Below, in pieces: positions 1 through 5,744 of a stretch of DNA of 11,247 nucleotides. This DNA comes from Aquificaceae bacterium (GTDB lineage Bacteria > Aquificota > Aquificia > Aquificales > Aquificaceae), in the NCBI GenBank assembly GCA_027049085.1, contig JALTVH010000229.1, positions 1 to 11,247 on the forward strand. Reading direction: 5' to 3'. The stretch's first letter is position 1; each line of letters starts with the position of its first letter. The position numbers and the translations under genes were made by a program. A model generated the notes under the pieces. It was not told the origin of the DNA. It searched no databases and saw only the letters and a program-made list of their open reading frames with translations.

Positions 1-225
1 TGGCAACCAGCTCTTTACGGCTTTGGCATGATTCTCTTTGCCGGTGCTCTCTTTTGGGCTGGCTACTTTGGAGCACCAAGAAAGACTCCCGGAACAGATT
101 ACATAGCCTCAGCGGAGGTCTATGCATTCATGGCTCTTATGGGTGCTGGATCAGTGCTTTCCGTTTTCAGCGGTGTAATTTATGTTCTTTATCTGCTAAG
201 GTGCATTGTTCTTTCAAGGAAGTGA
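1..225 (+). CDS. Heme-copper (cytochrome c) oxidase subunit I, B/ba3-like, C-terminal fragment
   Basis: The reading frame is open from the first base (TGG CAA CCA) to TGA at 223-225, leaving the last 74 residues of a larger protein; the ATG at 28 is internal. Subunit I carries the heme and CuB oxygen-reduction site in the inner membrane, but none of those ligands lie in this fragment. What is visible is a membrane helix ending in WAGYFGAPRK, a short polar loop (TPGTDYIASAEVY), then one more helix running to a basic end (LLRCIVLSRK). The helix-GxPR-loop-helix pattern is the end of subunit I. The loop and the close after one further helix resemble the ba3-type (Thermus CbaA-like) subunit more than the aa3 type. 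The following DUF420 gene supports an oxidase operon. Family assignment is fairly sure; subtype is inference from a short piece. Confidence 0.72.
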   Translation, partial: WQPALYGFGMILFAGALFWAGYFGAPRKTPGTDYIASAEVYAFMALMGAGSVLSVFSGVIYVLYLLRCIVLSRK

Positions 226-228
226 CCT

Positions 229-351
229 ATGCGTGAGAGGAAAAAGCACAACAGGAGAGTTAATGTGATCCTGGCAATTATCCTTGGAGCCTTTGCTCTC
301 GTAACCTACCTGATGACCTTTGTTATCGCTCATCTTACGAGGTCACCATGA
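229..351 (+). CDS. 40-residue single-span membrane protein in the oxidase operon
   Basis: This small ORF starts at ATG 229, three bases after the oxidase subunit I stop, with an AAGGA ribosome site at 216-220. It ends in TGA 349-351, overlapping the ATG (348) of the DUF420 gene as ATGA, so translation is probably coupled on both sides. The protein has a strongly basic N-terminus (MRERKKHNRR), then one hydrophobic stretch at about residues 12-35, then a short tail (HLTRSP). The predicted topology is N-terminus in, one helix across the membrane. Known one-helix oxidase partners include subunit IIa of ba3 oxidases and small oxidase assembly proteins with a basic N-terminus. Which of these it is cannot be decided here; its function is inferred only from position, size and topology. 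Confidence 0.7.
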   Translation: MRERKKHNRRVNVILAIILGAFALVTYLMTFVIAHLTRSP

Positions 352-758
352 GCTATGAACTCCTGACCGCTCTTTCTATCATTACCATAGGACTCAGTGG
401 TCTGCTGATCGTATCCGGGCTTGTCCTGATAAAAAAGGGAAAAAAGAGCTGGCATAAGAAGGCCATGCTCAGCGCCTCTTTCCTTGCTCTCCTCTTTTTG
501 ATTTTTTATGGGATCAAGTACTTCAGCTACCCCCCAAAACCTTACGATGGTCCCTTCAAAGGTTTTTACCTCTTTGTTCTTATCTCTCATTCAATACTCG
601 CTGCGGTTAACCTTCCCCTTGCGGTGGTTACCGTCTTTCTGGGTGTAACGGGGAAGTATGAAAGGCACAAAAAAATAGCACCTGTAACAGCCGTCGTCTG
701 GATCTACGTTGCGATCACAGGCTGGTTGATTTATGCTTTTCTAAGTATCGGAAGATAG
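348..758 (+). CDS. DUF420 family membrane protein (CtaM-like, oxidase assembly)
   Basis: This 136-residue protein starts at ATG 348 with GAGGT at 339-343 and stops at TAG 756-758. It has four hydrophobic segments (about residues 6-28, 40-58, 72-99 and 112-133). The DUF420 pattern is visible: a basic residue/His segment before helix 2 (KKSWHKKAM, H36), an aromatic FYGIKYF end to helix 2, a His at the head of helix 3 (ISHSIL, H81), a third His between helices 3 and 4 (YERHKK, H107), and W-x-Y-x-x-x-TG in helix 4 (W118, Y120, T124, G125). The family includes Gram-positive CtaM, needed for activity of heme-a-containing oxidases. The conserved His residues suggest heme or metal handling, but that is inference. 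Its place directly behind oxidase subunit I fits an assembly role in the inner membrane. Confidence 0.82.
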   Translation: MSYELLTALSIITIGLSGLLIVSGLVLIKKGKKSWHKKAMLSASFLALLFLIFYGIKYFSYPPKPYDGPFKGFYLFVLISHSILAAVNLPLAVVTVFLGVTGKYERHKKIAPVTAVVWIYVAITGWLIYAFLSIGR

Positions 759-761
759 AAA

Positions 762-768
762 AGGAGGT
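762..768 (+). promoter_or_regulatory. Strong Shine-Dalgarno deciding the ompH start
   Basis: AGGAGGT lies five bases (counting from the end of AGGAGG) before ATG 773. An in-frame GTG at 767 overlaps this ribosome site and so cannot use it. The ATG is therefore the better start, and it begins directly with the signal peptide. Confidence 0.8.
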
Positions 769-772
769 GGAA

Positions 773-1264
773 ATGTTTAAGATCCTTACAGGACTGTTTA
801 TGGCTCTTGCTGGATTTGCCTTTGCTCAGGCAAAATTCACCTGCATTGACACCAACAGGATCCTCTCTGAGTCCAAGCTTGTGGCAGATGCTCAGGGGGA
901 GCTCCGCAGTAAATTGATGGAGTATCAGAACCAGCTCAGGAAAAAGGAAAAACAGCTTGAGGACCTCAGGAAACAGATAGAGAGCAAGGCGATTTCCAAG
1001 AAGGTCAAAGAAAAGAAGATGAAAGAATACCAGAAGGTAGAGTCTGAGGCAAGGAAGCTTCAGGAAAAGGCACAGAGAGAGCTTAACGATATGAGACAGA
1101 GGCTTGAAAATATGGTCTTCAACAGGGTAAAGGAAGCTTCAGAGAAGCTTGCAAAGGAAAGAGGTTACGCTGGTGTGCTTGACTGCGGCGCCTTTATTTA
1201 CAGGGATCCCAACCTTGATATAACCACAGAGGTGATAAGGATTATTGACAAAGGAAAGAAATGA
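773..1264 (+). CDS. skp: Skp/OmpH-like periplasmic chaperone
   Basis: This 163-residue protein is of the usual size for the OmpH/Skp family. Residues 1-18 are a Sec signal peptide (MFK, hydrophobic core, likely cut after AFA, before QAKF). The mature protein opens with a short strand and the family's V/I-D-x-x-x-I-L-S-E-S-K type motif (CIDTNRILSESK). A long Lys/Glu/Gln-rich coiled-coil hairpin follows at roughly residues 35-125, and a final segment (AKERGYAGVLDCGAFIYRDP, then DITTEVI) returns to the beta core. In known members, three chains form a jellyfish-shaped chaperone that holds unfolded outer-membrane proteins in the periplasm. The stop overlaps the lpxD start as ATGA, and skp-lpxD adjacency is a classical bacterial arrangement, which supports the call. 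Client proteins cannot be told from sequence. Confidence 0.88.
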   Translation: MFKILTGLFMALAGFAFAQAKFTCIDTNRILSESKLVADAQGELRSKLMEYQNQLRKKEKQLEDLRKQIESKAISKKVKEKKMKEYQKVESEARKLQEKAQRELNDMRQRLENMVFNRVKEASEKLAKERGYAGVLDCGAFIYRDPNLDITTEVIRIIDKGKK

Positions 1265-2235
1265 ATCTTGGAGAGATAGCGAGGGAGATCGGTGGAGAAT
1301 TAAGGGGGGATCCTTCCCTCCCTATTCAAGGTATCTCTTCCCCTCAAAATCCCAAAGAGGGAACTATCGTTTTCTGCCAGAGCGAAAGGGACCTTGAACT
1401 TGCCCTGAAAGGAGCTCCATCTGCCCTCGTTATTTCCTCAGACCTTGACCAGCCCAACTACATAAAGGTTGAGGACGTTAGACTTTCCCTTGCCCTCTTT
1501 TTGGAAAAGTTTTACCCCGAAAAGCACCCAGTAGGATTTTCGGACAGGGCAGTTATTGCAGAGGATGTTCAGGTGGGCGAGAACGTTTATGTGGGTCCCT
1601 TCTGTGTGATTGAGGAAGGTGCTGTTCTTGAGGACGGTGTAAAGGTATATCCCTTTACTTACATAGGGAGGGGGACCTACATAGGTGAAAATTCTGTTAT
1701 CTTCAGCGGTGTAAGCATCTATCCCGGAACGGTCATCGGGAAGAGGGTGAGGATTCACAGCGGTTGTGTGATCGGAGCCGATGGCTTCGGCTACCACATA
1801 GGGAAAGAAGGTATCAGGAAGCTCAATCACATAGGGAGAGTTGTAATTGAGGATGAGGTTGAGATCGGCTCAAACACTACTGTTGACAGGGCTCTGATAG
1901 ACACAACCAGAATCCGCATGGGAACAAAGGTTGATAATCTCGTGATGATAGCTCATAATTGTGATATAGGAGTGGGGAACATTATAGTTTCTCAGGTTGG
2001 ACTGTCGGGGAGCGTCAAAACAGGAAAAGGCGTCATTCTCGCAGGTCAGGTAGGGGTTGCTGACCACGTAACCATAGGAGAGGGGGTTACAGTAACTGCC
2101 AAGTCAGGTGTCGCATCAGACTTAGAACCCGGGAAGGTCTACGGTGCCAATCTGCCTGCGGTTGAGTGGATGAGGTGGAAGAGAATTTACGCTCTCCTCC
2201 TCAAGTTGCCTGAGCTTGTGAAGAGGCTGAGATGA
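1261..2235 (+). CDS. lpxD: UDP-3-O-(3-hydroxyacyl)glucosamine N-acyltransferase LpxD
   Basis: LpxD adds the second 3-hydroxyacyl chain, from acyl-ACP, to the 2-amino group of UDP-3-O-acyl-glucosamine: the third step of lipid A synthesis, in the cytoplasm. The 324-residue protein (E. coli 341) shows the expected order: an N-terminal uridine-binding domain (about 1-95), then a left-handed beta-helix built from hexapeptide repeats (about 96-285; many V/I-x-x-G-x units such as IGENSV, IGKRVR, IGEGVT), then a C-terminal helix (PAVEWMRWKRIY onward) as used for ACP contact. The motif GADGFGY is at 172-178. The likely catalytic His is H232 in MIAHNC. AAGGA at 1251-1255 precedes ATG 1261. It overlaps ompH upstream and smc downstream by ATGA. 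fabZ and lpxA, common neighbours elsewhere, are not in this window. Confidence 0.96.
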   Translation: MNLGEIAREIGGELRGDPSLPIQGISSPQNPKEGTIVFCQSERDLELALKGAPSALVISSDLDQPNYIKVEDVRLSLALFLEKFYPEKHPVGFSDRAVIAEDVQVGENVYVGPFCVIEEGAVLEDGVKVYPFTYIGRGTYIGENSVIFSGVSIYPGTVIGKRVRIHSGCVIGADGFGYHIGKEGIRKLNHIGRVVIEDEVEIGSNTTVDRALIDTTRIRMGTKVDNLVMIAHNCDIGVGNIIVSQVGLSGSVKTGKGVILAGQVGVADHVTIGEGVTVTAKSGVASDLEPGKVYGANLPAVEWMRWKRIYALLLKLPELVKRLR

Positions 2236-5200
2236 AAGCCTTTATTGAGAAGATAGTAGTTGAGGGCTTCAAGTCCTACGGGAAGGATAGGAAGGAAGTC
2301 CCTATCGGTGATGGATTTATATCCGTTGTCGGTCCCAACGGTGCAGGAAAATCAAACATAGGTGATGCCATTTCCTTTGCACTTGGCATTGCAACCACAA
2401 AAACTCTGAGGGCAAAAAACCTCTCCTACCTCATCTTTTCCAAAAACGGTCAGAAGGCAGAACATGCCTATGTGGAGGTTCACTTCAGGAACGAAAATGT
2501 TTTTCCCGTTGAGGATGAAAAAATTATCATCACCAGAAGGGTCTCAAGGGACGGAAGGAGTGTTTTCAAGATTAACGGCAAAACCGTGAGGGAGAGGGAC
2601 CTTAGGGACTTTCTCTCCAAGGCGGGGATCTATGAGAACGGATACAACGTTGTTCTTCAGGGCGACATCATCAAATTCCTCAAGATGACTCCTGTTGAGA
2701 GGCGCAGGGTTATTGAGGACGTTGCCGGGATTAGCGAGTATGAGCAGAAGAAGGAAAGGGCTCAGAGGGACCTTGCGGAGGTCAACATCAAGCTTGGCCA
2801 GCTCAAAATGGTCCTTGAGGAAATAAAGATCCAGCTCCAGAAACTCAAGGAGGAGAAGGAAAAGCTTGAAAAGTATGAGGAACTCCTGACCGAGAAGAAG
2901 ATTACTGAGGCTCAGATCATCATAAAGGAGCTTGAAAAGGAGAGGAGTCAGGAAAGGAAGCTCCTTACTGACCTTGAAAGAGTGAGGCAGGGGATAGAAA
3001 GGTTAAGGAAGGATGTTGAATCTAAGACAGAAGATCTCAAAAGCAAAGAGGCGAGGCTTGAGAGCGTCAGGGAAGAGCTTGAGCCTTTCAGGGAAAAGTT
3101 CGGCCAGTTCACTCAGAAGATAGAGCACCTTGATGAGGAAATAAGGAAGCTGACACTCAGCAGGAACTCTCTGATCAAGGAAAAGCAGGACGAGGAGAGA
3201 TCCCTTGAAAATCTGAAGGAAGAGCTTGATAGGCTGAAGGGGAGTCTCTCTGAGATCTGGGAAGAACTGAAGGTAAAGGCAAAGGAGGTTGAAGCCCTTG
3301 AGAAGGAGGAAAAGGAGGCTTACTCAAAGCTAAAGTCCCTTGATGAAAAGCTAAAAGTTTCCCTTGAAGAAGCCCACAAGACAGAGGAGCGTGAAAAAAA
3401 ATTAAAGGAACACATAGACAGTCTCAAGAATGAAGAGGCAGATACAAGGGTTGAGATAAAGGAGATTGAGTCCAAAATTGAGCGGACAAAGGAGGACATA
3501 GCGAGGCTTATTGAAGAGAGGGAAGAAAGGGAGAAGAGAGCATCAAGGTCCCTTGATGAGGTTGAGAAGCTAAAACGGCTAAGGGAAAGGGAAGGGAAAG
3601 CGCTCAAATCCCTCAAGGAAGAGATAAAGAAGGCAGAGAGGGAACTCCGCAGTGTAAGGGACAGGATAGAGGAGGTTATCAAAGGGAAGGCTTATGTTGA
3701 AAGCAGGATGGCTACCACAGAACCCCTTGAGATTCTCTTTGAGGAGATTAAAGGTGTTTACGGAACTGTGGGCGACCTGATAACGGTCAAAGACCCGGAT
3801 CACATAAAGGCGGTTGAGGTTGCAGGTGGAGGAAGGCTGAGGTACGTTGTCGTTGATAACGAAGATACCGCAAAGCGGTGCATAGAGTACCTAAAAAAGA
3901 ACGATCTCGGGAGAATGAGCTTTATTCCCTTGAGCAAGGTCAAGGCGGACTATCGACTCCCTCCCTATCCGAGAGTAAAAGGCGCCATTGACTTTGCCAT
4001 AAATCTTGTAGAGTACGACAGCAGGTTCGAGAGAGCTGTAAGGTTTGCCTTTGGTGATACCCTGATCGTTGAAAATTTTGAGTCCGCAAAAAGAATAGGA
4101 ATCGGAAATTACAGGATGGTCACCCTTGAGGGTGAACTCTTTGATAAGAGCGGGGTTATAACTGGTGGGAGTCAGAGATCTTCGGGAGAGCTTGGAAGGA
4201 AGTTTTACGAGGAGGAGAGAAAAAAGCTTGAGAAAGAGGAGGGAGAATTAAGGTCAAAGGAAAAAGAACTCCAGATCAGGATGAGGGACCTCAGAAACGA
4301 GATCTCTGAAAAGGAAGCGACCGTCAAGGTTCTTGATGAGCGCCTTTCTCAGTATGAGGACCTTATATCTGAAGTTGAAGAAGAGGAGAGTTTCGAGGAA
4401 CGGATAAAGAAGGCTGAGGAATATATATCTTTTCTTGAGGATCAGAAAAAAGAGCTTGAAGATAAACTGAAGAAGCTCAGGGAGGACCTGGAATACAGCC
4501 AGGAGAAGCTCAGCAACCTGTCCCTAAAGAGAAAAGACATAATCAGCTATTACAAGGCGTCAGGTATAGAGGAAAAAAGACAGGAGTTTGAGAAGATCAA
4601 GAGGAAAGCTGACCTCAAGAGAAAAGAGATGTCCGACCTCAGACTGAGCTTCAAAACGAGGGAAATTGAAGTAACAAACATAGAAAAGGAGATTGAGACT
4701 AAGCAGGAAAGGCTTAAAGAGCTTGAGGAAGAGATTGAAAGGAAGAGGCAGGAGGTTGAGAGAGCCAGGGAAAGGAAGAGGGAGGCAGAATCTCACATTG
4801 CTAAGATGCAGGAGAGGGCAGGTGAACTTTACAGGGAAAAGGACGAACTTGAAGAAGCAATATCTATGCTCAAGGCTGAAGTGGGCAGGCTTAGGCTTGA
4901 AGAGGAAGACCTCATCAGAAAGGAGGGGGACATCAATGCTTCGCTGAGCAGGGTTCAGCAGAAGATCAGTGACCTTGAGATACGGCTTGATGAAGTTGGT
5001 CTTGAAGGGCAGGTTCCCCAGACCAGTGAAGGCATACCAAAATTAAAAGAAAAGCTCACTAAGCTTAATTTAGAGCTTGAAAAAATAGGCACGGTCAACA
5101 TGAGGGCAAAAGAGGACTACGAGGAGGAGTACAAGAGGTACAGGGACTACGAGGAGAGGCACAAACAGCTCCTTGAGGAGAAGCAGGCTATACTCAATCT

Positions 5201-5708
5201 AATAGATGAAATAGAAACCAAAAAACTCAAAGCCTTCATGGAAACTTTCACAAATATCAACAGAAATCTCAAGAGGACCTTTACCTTTCTCTCGCCCGGT
5301 GGGAGGGCAGAGATGTTGATAGAGAACGAGGAAGACCCCTTCAGTGGGGGAATAAACCTCGTTGTCAAGCCCAGAGGTAAGGACGTCCAGTACCTTGAGG
5401 CTATGTCTGGCGGGGAAAAGACTCTTGCAGCGCTATCTTTAATTTTTGCCATTCAGGAATACAAGCCCTCTCCTTTCTACTACTTTGATGAGGTTGATGC
5501 CCACCTTGATGAAGCAAATGCGAGGAAGGTTGGTGAGCTGATCAAGGAGAAATCCAAGAACGCTCAGTTTATAGTTGTTACTCTCAGGGAAGTTCTTGCG
5601 AGCTTTGCGGACAGGCTTATAGGTGTTTCTGCAAGAGGCGGTATCTCCAGGGTGTTTCCCCTTGAAAATCTCTCATCCATTGTTGCTCAGGAAGAGACAG
5701 CTTCCTGA
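2232..5708 (+). CDS. smc: Chromosome segregation ATPase SMC, archaeal-type sequence
   Basis: This 1158-residue protein has full SMC architecture. The N-terminal ATPase half carries Walker A GPNGAGKS (34-41) and the Q-loop Q143 in VLQGDI. The first coiled-coil arm spans about 165-495. The hinge spans about 500-650, starting near KGVYGTVGDLI and ending in TGGS (644-647). The returning arm spans about 655-1000. The C-terminal half has signature SGGEK (1059-1063) and Walker B FDEVDAHLD with D1086/E1087. SMC dimers fold and compact chromosomes by ATP-driven DNA looping, usually with ScpA/ScpB, not seen here. Several stretches look archaeal rather than bacterial: NIGDAI, the GYNVVLQGDIIKFLKMTP segment, and VTLREVL where bacterial SMCs usually have THR, so the switch position is L1118. 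Phylogeny would be needed to prove transfer. The start overlaps lpxD (ATGA), with AAGAGG at 2221-2226. Confidence 0.96.
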   Translation: MKAFIEKIVVEGFKSYGKDRKEVPIGDGFISVVGPNGAGKSNIGDAISFALGIATTKTLRAKNLSYLIFSKNGQKAEHAYVEVHFRNENVFPVEDEKIIITRRVSRDGRSVFKINGKTVRERDLRDFLSKAGIYENGYNVVLQGDIIKFLKMTPVERRRVIEDVAGISEYEQKKERAQRDLAEVNIKLGQLKMVLEEIKIQLQKLKEEKEKLEKYEELLTEKKITEAQIIIKELEKERSQERKLLTDLERVRQGIERLRKDVESKTEDLKSKEARLESVREELEPFREKFGQFTQKIEHLDEEIRKLTLSRNSLIKEKQDEERSLENLKEELDRLKGSLSEIWEELKVKAKEVEALEKEEKEAYSKLKSLDEKLKVSLEEAHKTEEREKKLKEHIDSLKNEEADTRVEIKEIESKIERTKEDIARLIEEREEREKRASRSLDEVEKLKRLREREGKALKSLKEEIKKAERELRSVRDRIEEVIKGKAYVESRMATTEPLEILFEEIKGVYGTVGDLITVKDPDHIKAVEVAGGGRLRYVVVDNEDTAKRCIEYLKKNDLGRMSFIPLSKVKADYRLPPYPRVKGAIDFAINLVEYDSRFERAVRFAFGDTLIVENFESAKRIGIGNYRMVTLEGELFDKSGVITGGSQRSSGELGRKFYEEERKKLEKEEGELRSKEKELQIRMRDLRNEISEKEATVKVLDERLSQYEDLISEVEEEESFEERIKKAEEYISFLEDQKKELEDKLKKLREDLEYSQEKLSNLSLKRKDIISYYKASGIEEKRQEFEKIKRKADLKRKEMSDLRLSFKTREIEVTNIEKEIETKQERLKELEEEIERKRQEVERARERKREAESHIAKMQERAGELYREKDELEEAISMLKAEVGRLRLEEEDLIRKEGDINASLSRVQQKISDLEIRLDEVGLEGQVPQTSEGIPKLKEKLTKLNLELEKIGTVNMRAKEDYEEEYKRYRDYEERHKQLLEEKQAILNLIDEIETKKLKAFMETFTNINRNLKRTFTFLSPGGRAEMLIENEEDPFSGGINLVVKPRGKDVQYLEAMSGGEKTLAALSLIFAIQEYKPSPFYYFDEVDAHLDEANARKVGELIKEKSKNAQFIVVTLREVLASFADRLIGVSARGGISRVFPLENLSSIVAQEETAS

Positions 5709-5710
5709 GG

Positions 5711-5736
5711 TTGACAGGACAATCAGGTTGTAAAAT
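5711..5736 (+). promoter_or_regulatory. Possible weak internal promoter in the smc-rgy gap
   Basis: The 36-bp gap holds TTGACA (5711-5716), a perfect -35 match, and TAAAAT (5731-5736), five of six bases of a -10 element. The spacing is only 14 bases, short for a sigma-70-type promoter. The alternative AATTAA at a 17-base spacing is a poor -10. If used, transcription would begin close to the rgy ATG at 5745 and give a nearly leaderless message, which would fit the absence of a Shine-Dalgarno sequence there. This rests on motif matches alone. Confidence 0.25.
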
Positions 5737-5744
5737 TAAAAGCC

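Noticed and set aside
54..236. Second + frame ORF overlapping the oxidase fragment
   Set aside because: The other frame gives clear oxidase subunit I sequence continuing from the window edge; this one shows no family features.
767..775. GTG at 767 as the start of the Skp-like gene
   Set aside because: It overlaps the AGGAGGT ribosome site at 762-768; ATG 773 has proper spacing.
1438..1830. 130-codon antisense ORF over lpxD
   Set aside because: It lies wholly within lpxD, has no family resemblance, and its length is explained by low stop frequency opposite the coding frame.
3320..3682. Ser/Phe-rich antisense ORF over smc
   Set aside because: It is the complement of a Glu/Lys-rich coiled coil (GAG/AAG/CTT codons read backwards give Ser, Leu and Phe), a typical shadow.
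4693..4947. 84-codon Arg/Lys-rich ORF in another + frame of smc
   Set aside because: It is a frame-shifted reading of the purine-rich coiled-coil arm, without a ribosome site or recognisable domain.
5703..5719. Hairpin after smc as a terminator
   Set aside because: The stem is only five base pairs with a seven-base loop, and no run of T follows.
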